Source: Cunninghamia lanceolata (lineage: Eukaryota > Streptophyta > Pinopsida > Cupressales > Cupressaceae). Taken from it: DNA of 64,000 nucleotides. Both the position numbers and the translations under genes were made by a program. Position 1 is the stretch's first letter. The number at the start of each line of letters is the position of its first letter. Below are positions 34,236-47,016 of this stretch, piece by piece. The notes under the pieces are model-generated. The model was not told the DNA's origin. It saw nothing but the letters and a program-made list of their open reading frames with translations, and did not search any database. The stretch is from NCBI GenBank assembly GCA_027924645.1, contig BSBN01000888.1:16437001-16501000 (forward strand), given 5' to 3'.

Positions 34236-37200
34236 ATATGTTTGTGAAATGAACTTAATACTTTAATGATTGGTCAATGCACTAAGTCTTCTATTTTGTG
34301 GATTCTATAACTTCTCTGGAATTCTGCAAATAAGCACTCATGCACAACTAGGATCAGACGAGAATTCTACAAGGACCTATTGGAAGGATACAAAATTCCA
34401 GGTAGAGAACAGCTCTAGTACAAATAATATATGTCAAGTCCAAGGGTTCAGTGGAAGAACAAATTACAGACTAACCACTAGACAAATTTATCTAATTAAT
34501 TTGCAAGTTATATTGACTGTGCAATGGAGAACAAATCCCTTGGTCAGTTACTAAAAACATGTGCTCTACCAAAAACCCTAGTTTGTCTCCTTGTGCATGT
34601 AGAACTTGACAAGATAACATGCACTTCTCAGTGTTCCTCGCAAGTGTTGCAAAGTTTGCCATTTACAAAGTGGCAGTTGCCGTATATTGTGTATCTCACC
34701 AGTATTTGCTTTTCCTGATTAGCAAACCTAGGCATATACAGGCCCAGTTGGCAGGGACAGAAATAGGGGGGCCTATGCCCATAAAAAACATAGTTCAAAC
34801 CCATGAGCATAGAATGACAGCAGGGGCTGGCGAGTGTTTGAACCCTAGTGGTCACCATAATAGCACCACAATTTAACCAACATACCATTCGAGAGATGGA
34901 AATCAAACCTGGGTGTAATCAGATTGAGTTTGTTTAGGGGAAACAAATTCTTTATGGAACAATCTTGGCACACGAAATGCTTCAATTTGTTAACCTCTCA
35001 TAAGTATGAAGCCTTATTAGGGCCACAGTGACCTTGAGCAGTCTGAACCAATATTTAAGATCAATAGCATCACATATAGTTGTTGTTAGTATATGGAGTA
35101 TAAGAGCATATGAAGCAAGGCCAATAATGAATATCGATTCCCAGTGGTATATCCTATATTTGTCAAATCAATAGCAGTAGGCTATTTTTATCTCCCATCC
35201 ATATGTCTAATATCTGGCTTCTCTCCTCTTGGAAAACTTAAAGAAGTAGCGTATAATTTTTTTAGAATTTGGACCAGGGCGCTAAAGCACCACTAAATCA
35301 GATACTGTGATATCCCTAAGGGTTATTTGCCTATTTAACTCTCATTCATGCTTAGACAGTCACAAATTTGCATATGTTGCAATCAGGTATAATACCAATC
35401 ATGAATGCCAGACAGTTCTACAAATTTGAATGGTGATAATCTTCATACAATTGCGTAGATTGCAATCAATTTTCCAGTTGTGTTGCTAGTCAATCTGAGA
35501 TTAATATCAAGAATATTATTGTATATGGCCCAAACTATAAAACAAATCAGCTACATAAATATGGCCTATGGCCTATAGCAGATTGCAATGTCAATTCACA
35601 ATTTCAAACAGTTTAATGGAAACAAGCGTACAGACTCTAGAACTGATAAAACAAACTTATATGTATAGATGCAGATTGGACAAAAAAGATGTATACAGGC
35701 ACACCTGTTTGCAGATTTATGCCATAAACATTACTTTCCGCAATAGTTATGTCACATTTAACAAGCAATACATATCTGAATATCAATGGAATTCCCCATA
35801 GTCAACAAGCAATTACAATTAGACAACTCGGTTCTGAAAGCAGGAGATACGAAAAAAACAAAAATTTGTTTTAATTCAAGTTTTCTGTCAAGGTGTGTAA
35901 TATATATGGAACACAAAAAATGTTTTTCAATTGTTCAGAGTAGGTGATGCATTGAAACATGAAACTCTAGACCTATAGACTCTGATAGATGACAAATTCA
36001 TTATCAGAAGTCTTATCTAAGAAGTAAAGATAACTTCTCATTAATTCAAATAGGCTGTTGTGTAATTTTATGCTTCACCTGGTTCCTGCAATATGGATAG
36101 AACGATAATTGTGAGTATATTATTTTTTTTTAGAAAAGTAGGTCTAAATAGCATTAATATACAAATAATGAAGAAATAATTTCATAAAGAAATAGCACAT
36201 TATTTGGCAACAAAATTTTATTTCTAACGTAACCATGATTTATTTAAATATATGCCATCCATGTAAATGGGCAATAAAACATATTGCAGTATCAAATACA
36301 TCTCTCCAACTATTAGATAAACCTCTAGCTTCCTTCTGGGCAAGCATGATATTATGCAAGTTGTATCAAAGAGGTGCAGCAAAATAAGATAGGACATAGC
36401 CATTGTCAACCATGTTTTAATCTATATCCTAGCGCAACACCCTCACACTGCAAGGGTTGGTGAAGTCAATGATCAGACATTGTGCAGGTTATGTGTATTG
36501 CCCGAGCAACGTAAACTATTGTGCAACCATTCAAACATATGGCGCAGCTATTTGAATACTGTATTAGCAAAAAAGACTCAGCACAATTGATTTAAAAGGA
36601 TCAGTGATGGAATATCCATTGGTTCACAACAGTGTCCAAAGTGTTTATCTCAGATTTCAATCTAATAGCCTGAACATCTAAGGTGCACCATTGGTGCAAC
36701 AGAATCTGCTGTGGAGGGTAGGACCCGCCACTTTCCAAGCACCATTCGAACTGTCCGATGAAATCCTAATCAATGACCTCTTTTAAATTGTTAGTAATGT
36801 TTTTTATATAACAGTGCACAATCCGATGGAAACGAGCAATATAACGTTGTGGACCCCAAGCAATATCAAAATGATTTTACCTGGGTCATAAAGGCAATTC
36901 CATTGGCACTAGTGAAGGAGGTGGTATCGGTGATGAATTTAATGGTTTTTAAAATCATTAACTACCTCGAATACCAGAAGTAAAATCAAACGATTTTATT
37001 AAAATCATTAGATTTCATTGCAATGAATTTTATAGTCTCAATTGTTGTGCATTTCAAAAAATTTCAGTCCACTTCTAATGTTTAATTATTATTTAATTTA
37101 TTTTTCCCTTTAAATGGTTATAATCAATTTTTTTATTGGCCCATCACTATTTTCAGTGGTTAACTTTCTATTTTTGAATTTGTAAGAATCAATAAAAAAT

Positions 37201-37289
37201 CCTCCAATGAACAATAGGTGGCATAAAAACTAAACTGGTTTCTAATGTTTTTTTAATATCAATTGTAAAGCGGGCACATAGTCCTACAT
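34236..37289. other. Unassigned noncoding DNA
   Basis: No gene recognised. On the minus strand about 34800-34890 reads like the head of a tRNA-derived SINE: GGGTTCAAACA resembles a Pol III B box, with TGTTGGTTAAATTG upstream in the A-box place. No A-tail or target duplication was found, so this is only a suggestion. Confidence 0.3.
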
Positions 37290-37420
37290 GTGGTGACACA
37301 TGAATGTGGCATTCTATCAAACAGTTCACGTGCCTTGTCTTATGCCTCAACATTTTGCATACATGCATAGCAAGGCAGTTGAATTTGTCCGCATGCTATG
37401 GTAGAACAGGGAATGTTTAT
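37290..37420 (-). pseudogene. PPR repeat fragment
   Basis: Reading minus, one frame has ALLCMYAKC and, after a one-base shift, DKARELFDRMPH, the end of one PPR unit and the start of the next. Only some 30 codons are recognisable. Confidence 0.6.
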
Positions 37421-39225
37421 TCTATGCAGCCACACTCTGCAGATTTTGTAATCATGGGGGTTGTACTAAATCGGATCCCGTATTGTTACAAGCCCTTAGC
37501 CACAAAAACAAAAAATTCTCATATCAAAGGCTTTCGTTCTTACAGTGAATAGTCTCTATTTCTGTGTTTTCTTCCTTTACATCTTCTACAAAACCAAGGC
37601 CAGAAGATTTGGAGTCATCACTTGCATTTGTAACAGATACATTTCTTCTTTACTTTTCCCAGTTTCAAACTAAAAATCATGGGTCTCTGTATTCTCTTTT
37701 CCATTCTTGTTATTACATGCTTTGTTACATTGTGGGTAAATATCATTCTTTTTCTTTGGATTCCTTCCCATCCTTCCTATCAAAGTTGTTCTCCTCATAG
37801 ATACAATGATTCCTTCATCAAATACCCCTTTAACAATTGTGGCTAGAGGAATATGGCATTGTCATTCTGGGCAACAAAAGCTACAACATCAGTGACGAAA
37901 AGAATCTCCAAGAGCTTCTTTACAAGGGATTTCAAATCAAATGGAATATGGGCGATGAGTGCCATTCCTGTGAATCCTTGGGCAGGCTGTGTTTTGGCAC
38001 ATACTTTTAGGCGATGTGCATTTGACGAGACAGTCCTCGCAAATACAAATGCTCTAATGGTTATATCTATATATATATATATATGAATTTAATAATCAGG
38101 AGTTCAGACATATTGTGAAGGCTTATCAAATTTTATAACCAAATAAAACAAATTGAAAGCTTGTTGAAAACTTCAAAACACCTCTTGGTTTGGAAAATAA
38201 CAAATTGAGAACTTAGCACTATTTTCTTTTTCAATTTTATTAAATAATTTCTTCTTTTTGTTGAAGGAAAACTCTTCTGGTGGAGGACCTTAGGATTTAA
38301 AGCAGGTATATTACTTTAGAGAATGATTTTTTTAATTTAATTTCCTTTTCAATTAATTATCTCATTTAAATTTTCCTCTGAATGGGTAATGCCCCATGAC
38401 CTTATTCCTAGATAACAACATTAGAATTGACTGTAAATTTTATTGCAGCTATAGATGTTTTATTTGGTATCTTGATTGTGTCAACCATGAATTTGACAGA
38501 AACACTATTGAAAGGAGGGCTTACAAACCATTTTTATTTATTTTTCAATATTTATAGAAGGGTGCATTTTACATGAGAATGATGGAGCAGTGAAGAGCGT
38601 GGAATTCCAAGAATGCCTTGTACTAGAAGTCGCGTTAATTCTGAATTCCATGGCCATGGCCTGAAACCAAGCTTGCTTGTCACCCACCATGACCTTTATA
38701 GCATTACCTTGTAGGTCCTTCACAAAGATATCTTAGAATGTCAGAGGCAAAAAGGTTGCTTGTTGGCTCTGTTAAGTTGTTGGGAAAATATTGAAAACAA
38801 GATTTGAAGCTTCTATGCAGAGAACTCATGCACAAAGGGCCCGGACTCTTATGCACAAATTTGAGAATAACAGGACAAAAAATGTTGAAAGTCTTCTACA
38901 GATCTTCATTAGTAACCACATTGGAAGCAATGATAGCAACATAAGAGGATTTCTGAGCATAATCATAGAAAATGCAAAAAGCATAAATGAAAACCAAGGT
39001 TGATGGTGGTTCTTGTAATTGATGTTTGGACATCGTATTCATTTATGTCAATTGTTGTTTCATAAGTTTATTTCAAATCAAAACAAGATTTTGGGGCCCT
39101 CAAAATTAATACGGTGAAGACTTTTTGTCACGTCTCAACTGTGAATGTACATGTACATTTGCCTTTTTTTTTTAAATCCTTTAAAAATTCAATAAATTCT
39201 TAAATCGTTATTTCATTTTTACACT
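37421..39225. other. Unassigned noncoding DNA with a TA microsatellite
   Basis: No gene recognised. Open frames 37564-37800 and 37853-38086 are short and without known motifs. A TA microsatellite lies at about 38062-38085. Confidence 0.4.
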
Positions 39226-39316
39226 AATAGTTCACAACATAAACGAATCAGATAATAGATAAATGATATTTTTTTTATTTTTTTAAATGATCAAACAAAA
39301 AAAATTATGAACTATA
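39226..39316. repeat. Small inverted-repeat element, copy 2
   Basis: Ends ATAGTTCACAA and TTATGAACTAT are inverted repeats of about 11 bp with one mismatch, about 90 bp apart, enclosing GATAAATGATATTTT. It shares its core and ends with 34153-34235. Size and structure fit a MITE. Confidence 0.55.
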
Positions 39317-39599
39317 GCATTGTTGTTGGAGATTTTTAATTCTTTGAGATGATTGGACAAATAGTTTAGATAATTGCATCTAACCGATGCATTAGTATAC
39401 ATGCCTTCAGCAAGAACTAATAATTAATGAATGTTAAAGTCCATAAAGTCCTGAACTTTGTGTTATTATTGGATTTTGGAAGACATTATGTCTCTATTAA
39501 TGTGATTGCTAGGAAATCTGCATTTGATCTTTGATATGTCAAAGGACAAGTTTCCAAATATGAGATCAATTCATGACTATGGATTTGTTCCCACTCTCA

Positions 39600-41007
39600 A
39601 GATTTGCCTCGGCATTTTTTTTTAATTGTATTATGCAACTTTTCCCGATGTGTAGATCTCTGCTTCTATAGTCTTCTTTTCCCATCCTGAGATTTAATTC
39701 TTACTCCTTTCTTTTTCTAAATCATGGTAGAAAGGAGAAAAATAGTTGAGACAACTTAGAAATCTCTGGATTTGCTTTTTATCTTAAAGGATATTAAAAA
39801 ATTCTGGAATTTGTTGGAGTACATGTGGTTGTAACTTAACTTTTCCTTCATCAAGATGTAGGCCTAAGATATCAATTTATGATTTTCCAATTAGCATTTT
39901 CTTGGAAGATAAACAAATTCCATTTTAGTGATGGCTGCATATACTTGGTCTAAGTGAGACAAATGATCAAGAATATCATAAACAAACAATGATATCATAA
40001 ATATAGACTACACAAAATTCCTTTTAATATCTAGGTGTTTGGTCCATTCTTCTCTAAAAGTATGCTAGTGTGGTGCATGGACCAAAATCCATGACATTCT
40101 ACTCATAGAGTCCTTAAGGAATTGAGAATTTAGTTTTGTGTTTGTCTGACTCATTAATTTTTATCTACTAAAATCCTTATTTGTAATCAAACATAGAAAA
40201 CACCAAAATATGTTAGCAGCCCTTCTGATTAAATTGGTACTAAAAGGACTAAAAGGAATAGGATAGTTGAAATAAAAAATATTATCATTTAAAGGTTTAT
40301 AATTAATATAAAACCATTTCTTTTCTCTCTCTTTCAGTTACTTGATTTACCATGAAGGTTGGACAAGAAAAAGGACTCTTTCTTTTTCTTATGAAACCTC
40401 CTGCTAGAAGTTCTAAATGTTCATCCATTTCCTTTACTTCTGTAGAGATAAGAAAATAAGTGAGTTTATGGGGAATTCTAGACATATTTGAATTTTACAT
40501 TCTTCCTGATCTAACATCCAGTATTGTAATGGGTTCATGATCCAATAGTTTTTTTCAAGTCTTCCTTTGATTTCATAGAATGAATCTTTTTCTTCTGTCT
40601 ATATTTTAGGTTGATGCTCTTGAATTTATTTAGTCCACCCTTTACCTCTCTAATGATCATTTTTCTCTTCTTGTCTATATGTAGCCATTTTAAGAATTGG
40701 AATTTTTACTTGTTCATCCTTATGTCTTAGAGAAATAGATATTTTTCCCTTAGAAAAAATGGCTCATATTTGACAAGAAATAAATATCCTAGTAGGATAT
40801 CACTGTCCATGTCATTGAATTCTACAAAATCTATGATAAAAATCTTACCATTAATCCCGATGTGGACATCTTGAGCATATCTTCCCATTTTGAGTTTTTC
40901 ACATATAATTGAATGACCATTGGGAAGTTTTGATTTGGGTTTCCAGTATTTCTTTAGAATAGATTTTGTTTTTACAAATGATTTGGCTCATCTGAAATCA
41001 TACTACA
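39600..41007 (-). pseudogene. Endogenous pararetrovirus-like pol remnant
   Basis: Reading minus from 41007: a retropepsin-like stretch (about 40660-40990) with a Leu-Leu-Gly-Tyr end like the Ile-Leu-Gly motif of viral proteases, but its active site is not visible. Then an RT start at about 40290-40485 with FIRKRKSP and YINYKPLND, features that resemble Caulimoviridae RT more than Ty3/gypsy RT. Further left a degraded catalytic site lacks one Asp (about 39955), and QIQRFL with LNYF at about 39750-39790 marks the RT/RNase H connection. Stops and frameshifts occur throughout, large parts are missing, and it is inert. Gymnosperm genomes are known to carry such remnants. The upstream part would lie beyond the element inserted at 41008. 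Confidence 0.65.
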
Positions 41008-42190
41008 TGTATTAGATGTGAAGATGAGGAAAATAAGAAGACAAGATAAATAAGGAAGAAACTCAAAACAAGGATATTTTATACCTTCCAAGATCTTCAA
41101 ACTTTCTTCACTCCTTGATAGGGTTGAAGAGTTTGCATTCACTAGCTCCTTGCTTTACCCAAAGTAGGACTTATAATGAGAAATGCTTTCAAATTCAATG
41201 CAAAATTTAACATAACCTAGCTAAGATGGATGAGGATTCAAAAAAATTTGGACATACTAAACTTTCTCTAAAATTAGATGATGAAATGGTTTGTGGAGGC
41301 TTGTATTTATAGGCGAGTTGGAGAAGATTTTAATCCAACGGTGGAGAGTGGATGTTGAGATCAATGGATGAGATTGATTGTGAGATGGAGGGTTAGGATT
41401 TGATCATCAAAATTGGATGGTGGAGAATAAAAATCAATTTAAAATTTATTTTGAGGAGAACTTTGCATTAAATGTGATTTTGATGTGTGAGGAAATTAAA
41501 AATTAATTTCCTTGGGAGGAGGTGGAATAAAAAATTCTATTTTATTTGGGAATGTGAAGGCCATGTGACACATGCACTTTTTTGGGGCCTTACATTCGTA
41601 AGATAAAAATGTGGAAGATGTTTTAGCATGAAAATGGCAAAAATGAGTTAGAGGGGTTATGTATATTTTGTAATTTTTAATTTGTTGGTGTGGGAGAAGG
41701 TGTGAAGCATGATTTGACCAAGTTAATCAGGGTGATTAACTTAGTCAATGTGGCTGGAAAGAATTAGTGAGTGGGGTAATAAGGATTTAGTATTAATTAA
41801 ATAATGATTTATTTAATTAATACAGGTCTAGGGGTAATGTAGGCTAGGGTAGCTAATTAAATAATGACTATTTAATCAACTAGGCTAGGTGTAAGCTAAT
41901 TAGTAGGGTGAATTAATTAGATAAGTATAATTTACCTAATTAATTGGGTTTAGGGAAGTGGACAAATTAACCAAATAAATATTTGACATATTTATTTAAT
42001 TAATTCGGATAATGTTAGTATGGTGTAATCTTGAATTAATTCAATTAATTCAATTTCAGAGGTTAATTAATGAAGGATAGATGAATGATTTAGGGCTTGG
42101 ATAGGTTAATTAATTAATTAGATGAGAAATTAGTGGTATGGATGATGTTGAAGGGTTGTCGAAGGGTTGAGACATTTTTAGGTGTCTACA
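41008..42190 (-). mobile_element. 3' LTR of the Tat-like host element (~1183 bp)
   Basis: On the minus strand it starts TGTAGACACCTAAAA at 42190, directly after a purine tract, and probably ends TAATACA at 41008, giving TGTA/TACA inverted ends. A TATA box CTATAAATACAA at 41301-41312 (minus) sits at a plausible place, with about 290 bp of R-U5 after it. The inner boundary is firm. The outer one rests on the terminal match and on the change to pararetrovirus-like sequence. Confidence 0.65.
41301..41312 (-). promoter_or_regulatory. TATA box in the host element LTR
   Basis: Minus-strand CTATAAATACAA, a good plant TATA box, about 880 bp into the LTR. Confidence 0.55.
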
Positions 42191-42205
42191 TTTGCCCCTC
42201 TTTAA
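42191..42205 (-). promoter_or_regulatory. Polypurine tract of the host element
   Basis: Minus-strand TTAAAGAGGGGCAAA touches TGTAGACACC, a typical Ty3/gypsy purine tract and LTR start. Confidence 0.8.
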
Positions 42206-43289
42206 TGTCGCATTATGACCTAGTAGGGATATGGCATCAAGTCAGAATTTTGCCCCAACTATTGGGAAGGAATGAAATGGATGAGGGATGCCCCATTGGG
42301 AGGTTAGGGGAAAAAAATTAATTTTTTCGAGTGAACTCTCAAAAGGAGGAAATGGTGACGAATAAAGGATAAAGAATGAGAAATTAGGTGGACAAGAAGA
42401 AAAATAGGTGAAAAAGGTTACATTTTGCACCCTAGGGAGAGAAAAAGGTGTATGGAGGTATGACATGGGGATTATAAATAGAAAGTGTGGGCCCAAAGTG
42501 CCACATTTGCACACATTGAGCTTATTAGATGAGAGGAGAGAAGGAGACAAGATGGCCCAACCTCCCTTCTCATACTATGATTATCAATCTGAGAGGGTAC
42601 ATGATTACATGAGATCACCGCTAGTAGGAGCACAAGCATGTCGGTAAACCCTGACTTTGTGATTTTTGTGTTTTTGGTAATATTTGGGCTACATGGTGCC
42701 ATAATTAGGAAGTTTAGCGCTAAGCTCTAGATTGGAGCCATCATTTAAATGGGGATTTTAAGAGTTTTAGAGCCATATGGTGATATTTTGGTGCCAAGCT
42801 CTCAATTAGCGCCAAGAGCAAAAATCTCCATTCAGATGGTTTAGCACCATCCTAGGTAGTCTGGGTGCTAAGCTCTCGATTAGCGCCTAGGTTTTTGGAA
42901 TTCTTAGTTTAGTGCCATATGATGGTGCTTTAGCACTAAGCTCTCAATTAGCACCATACCAAGTGGTTTTAGTGCCATGCTTTACATTAGCACGGGGATT
43001 CTGAGGAGCATTAGGGTTCATGGTGGTTTAGCACCATGTAGGATAGTTTTACTGCTAAGCTCTGCACTAGTGCCAAAATATTAGGGATTAGCACAATCTT
43101 GTGGAGTGGTGCCATATGGTCAAGAATTAGCACCAAGCTATAGTTTGGCACCATAAGGCTATGGATTAGCACCATAGCACTATTTTGGGAGAAAAAGCTA
43201 AGTTTTGATTATTTTTGGATGCAAATTCTAGGTGGGATTTCACAGTCACATGAGTGGTGAGTTCCCTTAGTGATGGGGTTGTAATCTTA
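42206..43289. repeat. Irregular GGTGCTAAGCTC repeat zone
   Basis: From about 42715 to 43175 variants of GGTGCTAAGCTCTCAATTAGCACCA recur at irregular spacing of roughly 30-75 bp. GCACC and GGTGC halves make many small hairpins. 42206-42714 is purine-rich on the plus strand with no recognised gene. Confidence 0.6.
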
Positions 43290-45517
43290 GTTTGAGCAAG
43301 CTACATTAACCAGATTAGGGAGGTTGGGGCTATGGATAGTTACCGAGATACCCCAGATATGGGCACATAGGGCTATGATGGCAACCCTAGTGGAGAGGAG
43401 GAGGAGCAAGACATGGTTCTTTTTACTGCCCATAGGTGAGATCACCATCACCTTAGAGGATGTGTTGAGGATTTTGAGACTTCCTATAGCTGGAGTGAGG
43501 GTGACATATGATGTACCCTCAAGAGTGACAACACTGGACATAACATTTTCACCTGGGCATCTAGTCTATACTAATGATCAATGACAAATGAACTATAGGC
43601 ATACTCTATTGGTTGGGGTGGATAGGTTTACTTTGTTCATGTGTGTAGTGATTGTGGGGATTGTAATGTCAGATTGACAATCACAGGGCTTTTTAGCTGG
43701 TTGGGGTGTGGTGATTGAGAGCATGGTTACTTAGGAGACTATGTATGCATGGGGGCCTTGCATATTAGCATAGTTGTATCACGAGATGCATGTGACAATA
43801 TATCATATGGATAGGGCCTTATCATCTGGTCACACTGCTCCATGTGTGGGCATTTGAGCACAAGGTGATTAGATGACCTACGACAACACATCATCGAGCT
43901 TCGTTTAAGGCATTCATGATTTTATATAGGCCACTTGCTATGTGTGCCTATGTGGGATAGTTGTGGTATTGGATGAGCTTTTTTGATGATATGGATTCTA
44001 TTATCTAGCACCCATACATTGGTGTGGAGGCATGCCCTGATGACCATCTTCATATGCCTTTCACATTTCAGGCTCACTATTTGATGGCGTGGGGGGATCA
44101 TACCATAGACAGGTAAATCCCATCATAGGTGATGCGCTAGTTTGGGTAGGTGCAGAACCTACCCTAAGCAATGGTGATTTTTGCGATGACACCCCAGGAT
44201 GTGCCATCATGGCCCACATAGATATAGCCTTAGATGGCATGAGTGGAATAGGGGACACTGTACCTAGTGTTGTGGGATTGGAGGAGTCAGATGGTGGATG
44301 CTTGCAAGACTCCAGTGTATGATTGTGGTGGTAGGTGTGGAGACCTATCTAATTGACAAATCTGGTGGTAGAGATTGATCTGACCATGGCAGATGAGGAG
44401 GAGGAGGGAGACGATGGAGATGAGATTATACTGGAGTATGTTATGGAGGAGGTGTCATTCGATGATGATGACAACATTGGGGTCTCATTTGTAGCAACTG
44501 TGAGGTAGGTAGTGAGGAGAGGGTGGGGACAGAGACAACAGGCACCCTAGTAGCAACAAGTACATCAACAGGTACTTATTCAGTAGGCCTAGAGACAGGG
44601 AGAGATTCTACCACCATGAGCACCATAGCAACAAGGGTAGGGTCAGGCACCACCATAGGTACCACCTCAGGTACCACTGTAGCAGGTTCCATAGTAGTAG
44701 GCACCTCAGCAAGTACTAGTGTAGGTGGGGACATCTAGGGTAGGCACTTCAATTGTTAGGACATCAGGGGTAGGTCCATTGGGGACAACACATGGCCCTC
44801 TTCCTGGTGTTCACATTGGGCGTCTGAGGACTTGAGTTGACAAAGAGAAGGGGGTGGATACCCTATGGGCCTAGGTGGCAAACTTAGAGGATCAAGTGGC
44901 TTGGCAAAGGCAGGAGTTACAAAGGTTATAGGGAGTTCAGGCCCTACTGGATGGAGTGAGTGGTGGAGACAGGGATCCGTAGAACCTAGTTTTGCAGGCT
45001 GAGATAGGGCAGTTACAGACACATGCAGGGATAGGTGGCCCAAGTGACCTCTAAGGTACACATAGAGATAATGTTGTGACAGGGCACCGAGGCGAGGCTC
45101 GAGAGAGTAGAGGCTAGAGCACAATAGGTGGAGGGTGAGATAGTTAGGATGTAGGCTGTGATCACCCATATGTAGGGTGTGATAGCTGGGATAGACATGG
45201 CTAGGATATGGTCAGATTATATAGCTGCCCAGGATCACATACAATAGTTGCATCAGTAGGTTTTAGAGAAATGTGCAAGGGTTGAGTACTACTATGGAGC
45301 CTACTACACTATAGTTCCTAAGGGTCAGTGTGTTCCTAGATATAGCCAGAGGATCAAATTTTGCATGTTACGGCTGTAGAGATTGAGGAGATCTAAGTAA
45401 TCAGTTCAATAGAAGCCACCCTCACAACAATAGCAATAGCCTATGGGGCCACCACCACAATGACCACTTGGTTCTCCTAAAAACTTAGCTAGAGGGTCAT
45501 CAGCGCATGGTTTATGA
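43290..45517 (+). pseudogene. Plant mobile domain (PMD) ORF, decayed, antisense in the host element
   Basis: The first part (open 43324-43584) matches the aminotransferase-like plant mobile domain: LWIVTEIPQIWAH, TLVERRRSKTWFF, LPIGEITITLEDVLRIL, LPIAGV. A second PMD-like stretch near 43745-43850 resembles the Leu-Tyr-x-x-x-x-His block. The C-terminal third is Gln/Pro-rich. In one frame at 44530-44724, 12 of 65 codons are TAG and one is TGA, interspersed with CAG codons, so they look like former Gln codons. The probable end is HGL-stop at 45517. PMD genes occur as host silencing-related genes (MAIN family) and inside transposons. Here the position fits an antisense extra ORF of a Tat element. 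Confidence 0.7.
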
Positions 45518-47011
45518 ATTTTATGTTATATGTATTTGAACATTGATGTATTTTGTATCAAGACATGTATTATTTTGAGCGATTTATATTTTTGGTGGCG
45601 ATATGCAATTTTGATATATGATTATGGATGTTTGTGATTATGATGTTGTTTTACATACTAATGCATGGTATATGGATGTGTGTACTGATATGTTTTATGC
45701 ATTATGGATATTATGGATGTTTTTATGATGATGTTCATGGATAGATGTTATGATGTTGATTTATGCACTGGGATTATGATATGGATTATGATGTGGATTA
45801 TATGCTTATGTATAAGATGGAATGGAAATGTAATGGAATATATTCTTAGATTAATAAACATTTATTATGTATGGATGAAATCGAAATGAAATATATGCTT
45901 AGATTAATAAACATATATTTTGTATGGATGAAATAGAAATGTAATGGAATATATGCTTAGATTTAAACATATATTATGTATGGATGGAATAGAAATGGTA
46001 AATGATAAATGGATAATGTATAATGGTAAATGATAAATATATAATGGATATGGTAAATGATAATGGATAATGAAAAGGTTAATGATAAATGGATAATAAT
46101 AATGACATGTGTGATGGGTTTTCATCATGATACATTGTGATGTTTTAGAAGCATGAGCGATGGGGTTAGCTGGTTGGGATAGGTTTAGGGATGATTGGGA
46201 TAGAGGATACTAGGTCACTAGACACCACATTGTTAGAGGGGTTTTGTTGGAATAGGTGAAGTGATAGGTTTTGTGGGGAGGAATTTGCTAGAGGGGTTGT
46301 AATGTAGGATTGAATGGATGAAGTTAGTGATCATCATTAGATGCAAAGTCCAAGTAGTGTGTTTGATGGTTGGTGGTAGAGAGGATTGGTGGACTAGGAT
46401 AAGTATTTGCATTGACATTATTGAGAGTATTTCTAGATTTATTATAGCAAAATGGGATATTTTAACCAAGGTATGAAAGGACCAAGGTGATGATATATAT
46501 TCGTCTTTGCATGGACTAGACCCACAAACAATAAGATGATCTCATGCATGCCCAATGTAGTATAAACTTGCCTAGATGAGGGAAGTAGACTCATAGCATA
46601 ATTTCTTAGCACATAAAAGGTATGGTTAACCTTAGATGCAAATAGGGAATAAAATGCTAGAACCAACCCTACATCTTCAGGATATGAATGTCATTCTTGG
46701 AGTAATGAGCTCAACCCACAAGCACAGTATACAAAATAATGACCATGCCCCACTCTAGGTGTTTTCTGCCACATACCATGATATAGTGAGATCAAGGTAC
46801 CTTTGGAATGATCCCTAAAATGAGACAAAAGATAAAAATCAATAATAAAATAGGCCAATGAACCATACAAATAGACATTGTATCTCTTGACAAGATGAGT
46901 GTTGATAGGATGATGGAAACTACCTATTGTAGGAATGATATATCTGTTAAGGTGAGAATCGGTTGGATGTTGTTGCTTAAATTTTGAAACATAGGAAAAA
47001 ATATAGTAGGC
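45518..47011. repeat. Spacer of the host element with short tandem repeats
   Basis: About three units of TTAGATTAATAAACATATATTATGTATGGATG type lie at 45845-46000, followed by many GATAAATGGATAATG words to about 46105. Before them GGATGT/ATGATG-rich sequence runs from 45600. From 46110 to 47011 no gene or repeat is recognised. Confidence 0.6.
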
Positions 47012-47016
47012 CATAT

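Noticed and set aside
34800..34890. A tRNA gene or intact SINE
   Set aside because: Only box-like words are seen; no cloverleaf, tail or target duplication.
44523..44738. A Thr/Gly-rich 71-codon open frame
   Set aside because: It is the shadow of the Gln/Pro-rich PMD tail in a different frame; TAG-for-CAG in the true frame explains why the shadow looks open.
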